In this document: piece by piece, positions 1 to 9,439 of the stretch
Layout of the letters: each line of letters begins with the position of its first letter
How positions within the stretch are numbered: the stretch's first letter is position 1
Origin: Rhodospirillales bacterium
Lineage (GTDB): Bacteria; Pseudomonadota; Alphaproteobacteria; Rhodospirillales; CAMCUA01
Direction of reading: 5' to 3'
DNA length: 52,570 nucleotides
Assembly (NCBI GenBank): GCA_947470575.1
Contig: CANITX010000003.1
Location: forward strand, 1 to 52,570
Position numbers and translations under genes: made by a program
Notes under the pieces: model-generated
Database searches by the model: none
What the model saw: the letters and a program-made list of their open reading frames with translations, nothing else
What the model was told of the DNA's origin: nothing

Positions 1-201
1 GACGACACCGCAACCGAAGTGGCTGTCGTCGTTATAGACCCGTTGCGCCGGGTGGAAGCACGAAGCCGGATAACCGGCCCGTTCCGCCATGACGACCTCA
101 TGGCCCAGCCGCTTGAAGCCCGACAGCCATTGCATGGCCCACGACAGGTTGCCGCCCAACGGATAGCGGACCATGTAGGAAGAAAGGATGACACGGGCCA
201 T
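1..201 (-). CDS. Glycosyltransferase-like protein, N-terminal part only (runs off window start)
   Basis: Reverse-strand translation MARVILSSYMVRYPLGGNLSWAMQWLSGFKRLGHEVVMAERAGYPASCF..., open to the window edge; resembles the N-terminus of the next gene (GG..W....GL.RLGH.V). Confidence 0.6.
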   Translation of the reverse strand, partial: MARVILSSYMVRYPLGGNLSWAMQWLSGFKRLGHEVVMAERAGYPASCFHPAQRVYNDDSHFGCGVV

Positions 202-230
202 CGAAGATACCGTCCCGTCCCTGGATAGTC

Positions 231-1511
231 TCAGGCAGCCCCTTGCTGCTGTGGGTGTTCCTGCGGCCTGACGGTGAGCGCATCGTCGATCAGCCGCGGC
301 AGTACGCGGTCGTGGGCGAAATAGTCGCGCGCCACGTCGCGCGCCGCGGCAACATGGCGGGGGCGGTCCGCCTCGATGGCGGACAACGCGGCAACCGCTT
401 CGTCAGGCGTGTGAAAAGAGAACAAGCCATTCCCGGTCGGGATAACGGCCGAAAATCCGGTATCCTGGACGACCACCGGTTTGCCGGCCGCCAGATAACA
501 GGCCGACCGGCAGCTGAACCAACCGGGCTCGCCGACCACATAGCCGTTCTTGGCAACGCTCCACTCGCCGCGCGAACCCTGGATATAGGACCGGTAGCTG
601 TCGATGTCGCCGCCGACGTCGAGCGCCTCCACCACCCGCCATCCGGCGAAGCGCAGCAAGTCGGCGACTTCCCATTCCGGATGGGCGGCGGCGTCCGCGC
701 GCAAGGATTCCGGCAGCGAGCCGCCTTCTTCTTCCCAGTCGAGATGGCGCGTCGGACCCAAGGCGACTTCCAGCTTCACCTCCGGCAGGCGCCGCGGCAG
801 GTCGAGGAAGCGCTTGAACTCGATATCCTTCTGCCCAAGGCTGAGATGGCCGCAACGCAGCGGCTTGTAGCTGGTCCAGCTCATCACCGTGGTATAGGCG
901 CCGCCGCCCTCGGCATCGCCGCTGGCCCAATCGTCGAGCAGGATCGGCTGGCGGGTCGGCAGCCAGGTCACGCCGGTCGGCGGCATTTTGGCGGAATGAC
1001 GTTCGCCGAAGCTGAAGTGGATGTCGTGGGCTTTGTGCCGGGCGACGAAGGCAGCCTCGCCGTTGGCGATCTTGGCCTGGGTGAAAACCGGATCGGAATC
1101 GATATAGACCAGTCGGCCGCGGCCCCGATACTGCTCCGGGTGTTCGATGGTGCCCGAGACGTTGAGGATCAGATCGGCGTTGGCGATCGCGTCGCGCCGC
1201 TTTGTGTCGGAAAGGCCGTGCCAACTGCCGTCGATGGGAAAGCGATAGGCCCAACGGTCGGCAAGGCCGAAGCGCGCCATGACCTTGGCAAGATGGGCCA
1301 GTGTCGGCTGCGGGTCGCGGGCCACATAGTCGTTACCGCTGGCCCCACCGTCGAAGTTATAGGGCCACTCGCCGGAATCTTCGATGTAGGTGACGTCGTG
1401 GCCCAGGCGCGCTAGGCCGGCCGGATACTGCACGTAGTCCCAGGCCACCCCACCCAAACGCGGGTGCTGGGCGATCAGCCCGGTGACGACGATGCGCAAA
1501 CGCTCGGCCAT
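231..1511 (-). CDS. Glycosyltransferase-like protein (GT-B type)
   Basis: 426-aa ORF, MAERLRIVVTGLIAQHPRLGGVAWDYVQYPAGLARLGHDVTYIED; C-terminal SCRSACYLAAGKPVVVQDTGFSAVIPTGNGLFSF is typical of GT-B nucleotide-sugar binding ends. Start overlaps the upstream ABC gene stop. Confidence 0.7.
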   Translation of the reverse strand: MAERLRIVVTGLIAQHPRLGGVAWDYVQYPAGLARLGHDVTYIEDSGEWPYNFDGGASGNDYVARDPQPTLAHLAKVMARFGLADRWAYRFPIDGSWHGLSDTKRRDAIANADLILNVSGTIEHPEQYRGRGRLVYIDSDPVFTQAKIANGEAAFVARHKAHDIHFSFGERHSAKMPPTGVTWLPTRQPILLDDWASGDAEGGGAYTTVMSWTSYKPLRCGHLSLGQKDIEFKRFLDLPRRLPEVKLEVALGPTRHLDWEEEGGSLPESLRADAAAHPEWEVADLLRFAGWRVVEALDVGGDIDSYRSYIQGSRGEWSVAKNGYVVGEPGWFSCRSACYLAAGKPVVVQDTGFSAVIPTGNGLFSFHTPDEAVAALSAIEADRPRHVAAARDVARDYFAHDRVLPRLIDDALTVRPQEHPQQQGAA

Positions 1512-3307
1512 CAGCGTGCTCCGGCGATCAGGCTTTCCTCATGCGTCTCCGCCCGGACACCGCGCGGCGGCACCGTGCCGGAATTGACCAGGCGGCCGTG
1601 ATCCAGCTCCAACCACATATCGCAATCGCGCAGCGTGCTCAGCCGGTGGGCGATCATGAAGGTGGTGCGGCCTTCCATCAGCCGGTCCATGGCCGAAATG
1701 ATGATGCTTTCGGTTGCCGAGTCGACCGCGCTGGTCGGCTCGTCCAGCACCAGGATGGGGGCGTCCTTGAGGAAGGCGCGCGCGATGGAAATGCGTTGAC
1801 GTTCGCCACCGGATAAGCGCATGCCGCGTTCGCCGACGGTGGTGTCGTAACCCTGAGGCAGCGCCATGATGAAGTCATGCGCGTTCGCTGCCTTGGCGGC
1901 TGCTACGATATCGTCTTCTTTGGCATCGGGCCGGGCATAGGCGATGTTCTGGCGGATGCTGTCGGAAAACAACACCGCCTCCTGCAACACGATGCCGTAT
2001 TGGGCGCGCACGTCGGAGATGCGGTAATCGCGCAGGTCGTGCCCGTCCAGCGTGATGCGCCCGGTGGTCGGGTCGTAAAAGCGGAACAGCAGGCTGATCA
2101 ACGTCGATTTGCCGGCCCCCGTGTGTCCGAGAATGCCGACCTTGGCCGCCGCCGGCACCTTGACCGTGATGCCGTCGAGAATTTTCTGCTGACCGTCATA
2201 AGAGAATCCGACGTTCTCGAAAACGATGTCGCCGCGGGCCCGTTGCAGCGTCAAGGCATCGGACCGTTCCGCGACATCGGCCTTTTCGTCGAGCACGTCG
2301 AAGACGCGGGCCGCGCCGGCGATTGACTGCTGCACTTCAGTGATTTTCTTGCTGATGGTCTCCAGCGGACCGAAGAGTTGGGTGATGTAAGCCATCACCA
2401 GGAGCAGCGAACCGATGGTAATGGTATTGTTCTGCACCAGACCGACGCCGATGACCAGAACGGCGGCCGTGCCGAGAGCGATGGTCATGCCAACCAGCAG
2501 GTCGAAACCCGATTCGATGCTGGCGACGTCGAGATGACCGCGCACCACCTTGGACGATTGGTCGAAGAAGCGCTTGCCCTCGTGCTCCTCGCGGCCGAAA
2601 GCTTTGACCACGCGCAATGCCGACAGAGTTTCCTGCGCCACCTGCATGGCGTCGCTTTCCATCTCCTTGACTTCGAACCACCGCTTGCGCAGCAACCAGC
2701 GGCAGGTGCTGGTCAGCACGAACAGAACAGGTACTACCGCTCCGGCGACCAGGGCCAAATGCCAATCGATCATCGTCGTGACGATGATCACGCCGATCAC
2801 CGTCAGTCCGCTGGATACCAGGGCGATGAAGCCGTTGGCGACCAGGTATTGAATTCCCATGGCATCCCACTGCAGGCGATAGACGGAATCCGACGTGCCG
2901 CGGGTGTCGTGGTAAATTAGGGACAGGTGCTGCAGGTGGCGGAACAACTTCGATCGCACACTCAGCACCAGCCGCTCGCCGGTATAGGCTTGCAGCAGCC
3001 AATCGGCCATGGAACGCAGGTGGTTCAGCAGGCTGACCAGGATCAGCACCGCGATGGCAACGGCGGTTTGCCAGTAATCGGAATGCCACATCCAATCCGG
3101 GATGACCGCAACGATGAAACCCGGCAGGGGCTGGGAACCCAGCACCGTGTCGACAATGATCTTGATCGGCAGCGGGATCAGCAGGCTGATCGGTATCGCC
3201 AAAAGTTGCAGGACGATGATGCCAAGCACCGCGTAACGGAACGGTGCCGCTTCGGCAGCCAGCCGCCGGTAGATATTACGGTCCGACATGGGCGTCTTGG
3301 CCGTCAC
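1511..3307 (-). CDS. ABC exporter, fused permease and ATPase (MsbA-like)
   Basis: Walker A GHTGAGKST, signature LSGGERQR, Walker B ILVLDEPTSAVD, H-loop AHRLST, plus N-terminal TM segments. GTG start at 3307 overlaps the preceding stop; ATG at 3289 is the alternative. Confidence 0.9.
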   Translation of the reverse strand: MTAKTPMSDRNIYRRLAAEAAPFRYAVLGIIVLQLLAIPISLLIPLPIKIIVDTVLGSQPLPGFIVAVIPDWMWHSDYWQTAVAIAVLILVSLLNHLRSMADWLLQAYTGERLVLSVRSKLFRHLQHLSLIYHDTRGTSDSVYRLQWDAMGIQYLVANGFIALVSSGLTVIGVIIVTTMIDWHLALVAGAVVPVLFVLTSTCRWLLRKRWFEVKEMESDAMQVAQETLSALRVVKAFGREEHEGKRFFDQSSKVVRGHLDVASIESGFDLLVGMTIALGTAAVLVIGVGLVQNNTITIGSLLLVMAYITQLFGPLETISKKITEVQQSIAGAARVFDVLDEKADVAERSDALTLQRARGDIVFENVGFSYDGQQKILDGITVKVPAAAKVGILGHTGAGKSTLISLLFRFYDPTTGRITLDGHDLRDYRISDVRAQYGIVLQEAVLFSDSIRQNIAYARPDAKEDDIVAAAKAANAHDFIMALPQGYDTTVGERGMRLSGGERQRISIARAFLKDAPILVLDEPTSAVDSATESIIISAMDRLMEGRTTFMIAHRLSTLRDCDMWLELDHGRLVNSGTVPPRGVRAETHEESLIAGAR

Positions 3308-5883
3308 GACACCTCCCGAGTCCAGCGATCCGTCATCGATATGGCGACACGCTCGACATGATACAACGCTGCTCCGGCCTGGCGAATTGCCAAGATCGCC
3401 GGCACCAGGGCGAGCAGGGCAAGACCGACAGTGGCGACCCAACTGCCGTTCATTGCGGCGCCGGCAGCGCCCAACAATGGCAGACCGATACCGATCAGCA
3501 ACGGCAACGGCCAGCGTGGTACAACGCCTATGCGGATGTATTGGTTGCCGGCGCCGTGATCTTCGACCGACATCAGGGCACGGGCCGACCCAAGCGCGCC
3601 GCCGTGCACTTCGAAGTCCCAGCGGTCATAAGGGCCGCCGAAGGTCAGCGCGCAGCCGCTTCGTGCCAATGCGTCGATGACGGCTGCCAGGCGCGATTCG
3701 GGAGTTGCCCAAAGCGCCGTCCAGACGGCCAGTTGCCGCGGTAGGGGGAAGGGATGTCCGTCGGCACTGGCCGAGCGCCAGGGGGTCAGGCCGTGTTGCA
3801 ACCGGCCCCACAGTCGGGCCAACGGCTGCATGATGTGTAGGCCCGAGGTTATCGCCCATTGGCGAACGCGCTCATTGGTCGGGCGATTGCCGCGCATGAA
3901 CGAACCGCGACAGGCGCTGATACCGGCCTGGGCGAGAACGGGGACCAAGGCGAGCAGGGCGACCGGCAGCGCATAACCGAGCGGTGCCCACGAAAAGCCG
4001 AGCAGAGCCACAAACAACAGCGTTCCCAGCAGCAGGAACCATTCCGGCATTAGCGGATAGTAGGCTGCTGTCGGCGGTGCGCCCTGGTACAGCGATTGGA
4101 ATGGCGCCGCGCCCCATTGTCCATGGTAGACCCGCTGCGGCTGGAACAGCGGCAGCGTGAGGCCGCTGCCGTAGATGCGGCCGTGCCAGTAAAGATGACC
4201 CAGCCGGTTGTAGCGGGCTGGCCATTTTTCGGCGAGCAGCGCCTCGGCCTTGCCGTAGCCCTTCTGCTGGCGCCAATACATCTCCACCGAATTGCGCCGG
4301 TGGTGCCAGACCAGCGCCGACGGGCTGAAACCGATGGTGCCGCCGTTCTCCTGCAGGCGCCAGCAGATGTCGACATCGTCGCCGGCGGCCCGGTAGCGCG
4401 CGTCGAAACCGTCGATGGCGGCAAGCGCGGCGCGGCGGAAGGCCATGTTGCAGCCGGGAATGTGTTCGGCCAACTCGTCGGTGATCAGCACCTGCATCGG
4501 GCCGCCCGGCGCGTTGGCGACGCACTCGGCGATGGGCCCATCGTCGGGCGGCGGCAGGTTGGGTCCGCCGATGCCGACGTGCTTGGTGCGAATGAAGGCG
4601 GCGGCCAGATAGGTCAGCCAGTCCGGGTCCGGATAGGCGTCGTCGTCGATATAGGCGACGATCTCGCCGGTGGCTTCCTGCCAGCCGGTATTGCGCGCCG
4701 CCGACAGGCCGCGGTTCTCGCTGGAAAACAAGCGGACGTCGTATTCCCCGGCAATGTCGGGCGTCGCATCCTTGGAACCGTCGTTGACGACGATCACCTC
4801 GTAATCCGGGTAATGGAGCCGCTCCAGCCCCTCCAGCGTATCGCGGATGGTACGCGCGCCGTTGTAGCTGCAAACGACCACCGAGATGCGCGGCCAGCTA
4901 TCGTCCGGTGCATAAGGCACATCGGCAAAGGCGCGCCCGACGGCGGCCAGTGCCGGCTTCGGGGTGCGGTCGATATGGGTGATGCCGAAGGCCCAGTCGT
5001 CGACCTGCTGCTTGGCCCGCCACCATTCGTCGGTCCACGAGAAGATGACGACCCCGGCGGCGCCGCCGGCAAAAACCGCGCGGATCTGCCAGTCGAGCAC
5101 GTGGGCCTGCTTTTCCTCGCCGTTGCGCATGGCGTCCAGGCCGGCCTCGGTCAGCAGCAGCGGCCGGTCGCCGGCCAGCGTCTGCAGGCGTTGCAGATAG
5201 GCGTCCAGCTTTTCCGGCGACTCCAGATAGACGTTGAAGCACAGCAGGTCGAGGAACGGTAGGTCCAGATATTCGGTCGTCGGGTAGTTGACATAGGTTA
5301 CCAGGCCCAGCGGGTCTTCGGCGCGGATCGCATCGGCAATGCGTTTCAGGTAGCGTTCGATCCGCCGCCGGCCCAGCCAGCGCGCCGTCGGCGCCGGGAT
5401 TTCGTTGCCGATGCCATAGCACAGCAGCGCCGGATGGCCGGCGACGCGGCGCACCTTGGCCCGCACTTCGGCGATGACGTCGGGGCCTTTTTTGCTGTCG
5501 ATCAGATAGCCGACGTATTGCTCCGCCGACAGGCCGACCATGACCCACAGATCGTGGCGTTCGGCGATGTCGAGCAGTGCACGCGGCGGCATGGTGTGCG
5601 GAATGCGCACGGTATTGATACCGGCTGCCGCCATCTGGGCGAAGTCGCGCTCGATCTGCTCCAGGTCGGGGTATTCGTTGCCCTGCTCGTCGGGCTTGAA
5701 GGCGCCGTAGGTAATGCCCTTTACCCACAGCTTGCGCCCACGCGCGAACAGGAATTTGCCGAGCGCCACGGGGCGCGTGCCGAAATCTCCCTCGCCGTGA
5801 CCCGCCAGCAGATGCCGCTTACCGGGTCCGGCGGCCCCGCCTTCGGCTGCTTGGACGAGGCGGGCAGATGTGGACGCGGTCAT
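3304..5883 (-). CDS. Fusion protein: N-terminal GH2-like TIM barrel and C-terminal GT2 glycosyltransferase with TM segments
   Basis: 859 aa; GH2-like LWVKGITYGAF...GINTVRIPHTMPP...GIGNEIP...LLLTEAGLDA, then GT2 ISVVVCSYNGARTIRDTLEGL...VVNDGSKDAT...AYIDDDAYPDPDWL, then hydrophobic segments. Confidence 0.8.
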   Translation of the reverse strand: MTASTSARLVQAAEGGAAGPGKRHLLAGHGEGDFGTRPVALGKFLFARGRKLWVKGITYGAFKPDEQGNEYPDLEQIERDFAQMAAAGINTVRIPHTMPPRALLDIAERHDLWVMVGLSAEQYVGYLIDSKKGPDVIAEVRAKVRRVAGHPALLCYGIGNEIPAPTARWLGRRRIERYLKRIADAIRAEDPLGLVTYVNYPTTEYLDLPFLDLLCFNVYLESPEKLDAYLQRLQTLAGDRPLLLTEAGLDAMRNGEEKQAHVLDWQIRAVFAGGAAGVVIFSWTDEWWRAKQQVDDWAFGITHIDRTPKPALAAVGRAFADVPYAPDDSWPRISVVVCSYNGARTIRDTLEGLERLHYPDYEVIVVNDGSKDATPDIAGEYDVRLFSSENRGLSAARNTGWQEATGEIVAYIDDDAYPDPDWLTYLAAAFIRTKHVGIGGPNLPPPDDGPIAECVANAPGGPMQVLITDELAEHIPGCNMAFRRAALAAIDGFDARYRAAGDDVDICWRLQENGGTIGFSPSALVWHHRRNSVEMYWRQQKGYGKAEALLAEKWPARYNRLGHLYWHGRIYGSGLTLPLFQPQRVYHGQWGAAPFQSLYQGAPPTAAYYPLMPEWFLLLGTLLFVALLGFSWAPLGYALPVALLALVPVLAQAGISACRGSFMRGNRPTNERVRQWAITSGLHIMQPLARLWGRLQHGLTPWRSASADGHPFPLPRQLAVWTALWATPESRLAAVIDALARSGCALTFGGPYDRWDFEVHGGALGSARALMSVEDHGAGNQYIRIGVVPRWPLPLLIGIGLPLLGAAGAAMNGSWVATVGLALLALVPAILAIRQAGAALYHVERVAISMTDRWTREVS

Positions 5884-6923
5884 GACCCGTGGCGTCGCCG
5901 CAACGCCGTTTCAACCGATGCCGTTTGTGGAAATACGATGGGAACGGCAGCGCGTGCCGTGGCCCAACGCCAAGCCGTGGCGACGATGTTATCCAGGCTC
6001 GAATGTGTGGGCTTCCAGCCGAGGATGCGACGAGCCATCGCCGCATCGGCGACCAAAAACGGCGGGTCGCCGGGGCGGCGCGGCTGCAGGATCGCCTTGA
6101 TCGGATGGCCGGCGGCGCGCTCTACGGCCTGGATCACGGCCCGTACCGAATGGCCGGTACCCGTGCCTAGGTTGATCGCCGCGCTCTCGCCGCCGCCGCC
6201 CAGATAGTCGAGCGCCCGGATATGGGCGTCGGCCAAGTCGGCGACATGAATATAGTCGCGCACAGCCGTGCCATCGGGCGTCGGATAGTCGGTGCCGAAA
6301 ATCTGCAGCACCGTCTGTTTGCCCAATGCCGTGCGGATGACGGACGGAATCAGATGCGGCTCCGGGTCGTGGTCCTCGCCAAGTTCGCCTTCCGCGTCGG
6401 CGCCGGCGGCATTGAAGTAACGCAATGCCATCCAGTCCAGTCCATGGCAGGTACGATACCAGCCCAACAACTTTTCCATCATCAGCTTCGATTCGCCATA
6501 GGGGCTCATCGGCCGGGTCGGCGTCGTCTCGTCGATCGGTGTACGCTCGGGGATGCCATAGGTGGCGCAGGTCGAGGATACGACGATCCGCGTGACGCCG
6601 ACCTTGTGCATGGCTTCGAGCAAGCTCTGCGTGCCGCCGACGTTGTTGGCGAAATAGCGGCCCGGCTCCTGCATCGATTCGCCGACGTAGGCGAACGCGG
6701 CGAAATGCACGACCGCCGTTACCCGATGCTTGCGCATCACCGCTTCCAAGCGGGTCTGATCGTTGATGTCGCCGATCTCCAGCGGTCCCCAACGCACGGC
6801 CCATTCATGGCCGCGCGACAGGTTGTCGTAGACGACCGGCAGGAAACCGGCCCCGGCCAGGGCCTTGCAAGCGTGGCTGCCGACATAGCCGGCGCCGCCG
6901 GTAACGAGGATGGGGGTGGGCAT
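5880..6923 (-). CDS. galE: UDP-glucose 4-epimerase (GalE family)
   Basis: VTGGAGYVGSHACKALAGAGFLPVVYDNLSRGH; SSTCATYG; PYGESKLMMEKLL; RYFNAAGAD. Confidence 0.9.
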   Translation of the reverse strand: MPTPILVTGGAGYVGSHACKALAGAGFLPVVYDNLSRGHEWAVRWGPLEIGDINDQTRLEAVMRKHRVTAVVHFAAFAYVGESMQEPGRYFANNVGGTQSLLEAMHKVGVTRIVVSSTCATYGIPERTPIDETTPTRPMSPYGESKLMMEKLLGWYRTCHGLDWMALRYFNAAGADAEGELGEDHDPEPHLIPSVIRTALGKQTVLQIFGTDYPTPDGTAVRDYIHVADLADAHIRALDYLGGGGESAAINLGTGTGHSVRAVIQAVERAAGHPIKAILQPRRPGDPPFLVADAAMARRILGWKPTHSSLDNIVATAWRWATARAAVPIVFPQTASVETALRRRHGS

Positions 6924-6927
6924 GGCT

Positions 6928-7956
6928 TTAAGCGATCCCCGCCCGTTTGACGTCGCGCGGTTCCTTGTCGAGCGGGATGGCGCGCAGATAACCGGTGCGC
7001 GGCCCCGTGCCCAGCAAGGTACGGAAGTACTCGATGGTGCGGATCAGCCCCTCGCGCAGCGGAACATTCGGGCTCCACTGCAGCTTCTCTTCGGCCAAGG
7101 CGATGTTAGGCTTGCGCTGCTGCGGGTCGTCGGGCAGCTGCGGGCGGCGCACGATCTCCGACGACGAACCGGTCAGCACGACCACCATGTTGGCCAGTTC
7201 GGCGATGGTGAATTCGCCGGGATTGCCAAGGTTGATCGGGCCGGTGACGTCTTCCGGCGTGTTCATCAGGCGAATCAGGCCTTCGACCAAGTCGTCGACG
7301 AAGCAGAACGACCGGGTCTGGCGGCCGTCGCCGTACATGGTGATCGGTTCGCCCTTCAGCGCTTGGACGATGAAGTTGGAAATCACTCGGCCATCCTGCG
7401 GATGCATGCGTGGGCCGTAGGTATTGAAGATGCGCGCCACCTTGATCTGAACCTTGTGCTGGCGCCAGTAGTCGAAATAAAGCGTCTCGGCCGCCCGCTT
7501 GCCTTCGTCGTAACAGGCGCGGTAACCGATCGGGTTGACGTGGCCCCAATAGGTCTCCGGTTGCGGGTGAACCTTCGGGTCGCCATAAACTTCGCTGGTC
7601 GAAGCCTGCAGGATGCGGGCGCGTTGGCGTTTGGCCAGGCCCAGCATGTTGATCGCGCCCAGCACGCTGGTCTTCATCGTATGCACCGGATCGGATTGGT
7701 AGTGCACCGGCGAGGCAGGGCAGGCCAGGTTGTAGATCTGGTCGACCTGCACGAACAGCGGTTCGGTAACGTCGTGATGGATCAGTTCGAAACGCGGGTT
7801 GGACATAAGGTGCGCCACGTTGGACTTGGTGCCCGTGTGGAAGTTATCGACGCACAGCACATCATGGCCGCGGGCCAGCAGCTGCTCGCAAAGATGCGAA
7901 CCGACGAAGCCGGCGCCACCGGTGACCAAAACCCGAGAATATCCCAAGCCAAGCAT
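6928..7956 (-). CDS. UDP-glucuronate decarboxylase-like SDR epimerase
   Basis: [42 protein letters not shown]...[45 protein letters not shown] at 7956 ([11 protein letters not shown]). Confidence 0.87.
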   Translation of the reverse strand: MLGLGYSRVLVTGGAGFVGSHLCEQLLARGHDVLCVDNFHTGTKSNVAHLMSNPRFELIHHDVTEPLFVQVDQIYNLACPASPVHYQSDPVHTMKTSVLGAINMLGLAKRQRARILQASTSEVYGDPKVHPQPETYWGHVNPIGYRACYDEGKRAAETLYFDYWRQHKVQIKVARIFNTYGPRMHPQDGRVISNFIVQALKGEPITMYGDGRQTRSFCFVDDLVEGLIRLMNTPEDVTGPINLGNPGEFTIAELANMVVVLTGSSSEIVRRPQLPDDPQQRKPNIALAEEKLQWSPNVPLREGLIRTIEYFRTLLGTGPRTGYLRAIPLDKEPRDVKRAGIA

Positions 7957-8184
7957 CTTCGTACTTGCCTTCGTTCTGTGGAGCGTCTGGCGTCTGGCCG
8001 CATGTTTCCTGGGGCCTGCAATCGCGCTGCAGGGCCCTCGGTCATCGCAGACCGCTCGAATTGTCATGTGTTGAAGAGCATCACGCTGTTACCGGCCCCG
8101 GTGTGGAACCGGCCTGCCCATTCGCGTTATGGGCGAATTCTCCTTCGGTGTCCTATCGCGAGGCCTGTCCGGCCTCTTCCCCCT

Positions 8185-8201
8185 GATCGGTTGAACCGAT
8201 C
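8185..8201. repeat. Perfect inverted repeat GATCGGTT-G-AACCGATC, possible operator
   Basis: 8-bp arms and 1-nt centre in the ~480-bp non-coding gap upstream of the minus-strand polysaccharide operon. Confidence 0.4.
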
Positions 8202-8433
8202 ACCCACTTACCTCTTTAGAAACCGTAGATGCCCCCTTGTTCGCGCTTGAGTAGTATGCCGCATACGAAGGGGCGTTCCGCTACCAAACGCAAAATTCGA
8301 TAACAGTCGAATTCCTTAGTTTGATGATCGCATTTTTGTCCCTGGAACCTGAACGCTCCCTGAACGGTTGTTTAGACCTCGTTAACCTGTTTATCCAGGC
8401 GGCTGCCATGGATGAAAAGGCGGAATTCAGCCG

Positions 8434-8775
8434 TTAGGGCCGCTCCAGCCAGACTTCGACGCCGGCCGTGGCGATGACGGCGATGTCGTCGCCCCCGTCG
8501 TCGGGCACGTCGAGTCCGCCCTTGACCGCTTTGACGGTGATGTTGCCGAAAGGCAGCACCGCTTGCACGGCCGCGGTGTCGATGCGCTCGGGCCGCTGTA
8601 CGCCGATAGTGACGTCGATGCGCAGGGTCTTCTTATCGATGCCCAATGTGCGGATCAGGGTCAGCGAACTGTGGTGCAGGGCGTCCTCGACGGCGCGGAT
8701 GGCGGCCTTGGTGTAATTGCCGCCGTGCAGATCGTTGCCGGTGCCCATTTCCAGGATGACGCGCTTGGCTACCAT
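8434..8775 (-). CDS. Lin0512-family protein (copy 2)
   Basis: MVAKRVILEMGTGNDLHGGNYTKAAIRAVEDALHHSSL...; colinear with the adjacent 8789-9130 protein. Confidence 0.75.
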   Translation of the reverse strand: MVAKRVILEMGTGNDLHGGNYTKAAIRAVEDALHHSSLTLIRTLGIDKKTLRIDVTIGVQRPERIDTAAVQAVLPFGNITVKAVKGGLDVPDDGGDDIAVIATAGVEVWLERP

Positions 8776-8788
8776 GACTGTCTTCACC

Positions 8789-9130
8789 TCAGGGCAGGTC
8801 GAGCCGCACGACGGCGGCGGCATTGGCGATCACTGTCGAACCGGTACCCGCCGCATTGCGGATTTCCAGGCCGCCCTCCATGACGCGCACGGTACCGGTG
8901 CCGTGCGGCAGCACCGCCAGCACCGCGTCCTTGTCCACCTGGTCGGGTTTGGGCACGCCGATGAAGACCTCGACCTGCATGTCGTCGACGGACAATCCCA
9001 GGGCCGGTCCGACCGACAGCGAATTGTGCCAAAGGGCATCGCGCAAGGCGCGCACCGCCGCCTTGGTGTAATCGGTGCCCCGGATATCGGTGCCCATGCC
9101 GATTTCGGTCACCACGCGTTTCAAGGTCAT
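8789..9130 (-). CDS. Lin0512-family protein (copy 1)
   Basis: MTLKRVVTEIGMGTDIRGTDYTKAAVRALRDALWHNSLSVGPALGL..., paralogous to the adjacent ORF. Confidence 0.75.
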   Translation of the reverse strand: MTLKRVVTEIGMGTDIRGTDYTKAAVRALRDALWHNSLSVGPALGLSVDDMQVEVFIGVPKPDQVDKDAVLAVLPHGTGTVRVMEGGLEIRNAAGTGSTVIANAAAVVRLDLP

Positions 9131-9439
9131 GGTCGATTCCGTCCCATCTTGGTTTCGAGTCTATTGTTGGCGTGCAGAAAACCATGCTGGAAAAGTCTTA
9201 TCCAGCCCAATTTTCGGAAGGTCTGTTCCGCGGCGCTACTCTTGACTCCGGGCGGACAGCGGCAGCAAATGGTCTCTCCATTTGTTAGTTTTTCTGCCCA
9301 ATAGAATACATTCCATTGGCTAGAATATTCAGAGAGCAGGCGATACAACAAAAGCCCGCCCCTTTCTTCAATGCGTCCGCAACGAGACGCGAGCAGGCTT
9401 CACGCAGTGTGCAGGGAACCGTAGGGAGACAGCAGCGTC

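Noticed and set aside
243-1415. 390-aa plus-strand ORF
   Set aside because: Antisense to the glycosyltransferase; no recognisable motifs.
4096-5262. 388-aa plus-strand ORF
   Set aside because: Antisense to the GH2-GT2 fusion; high-GC mirror-frame artefact.
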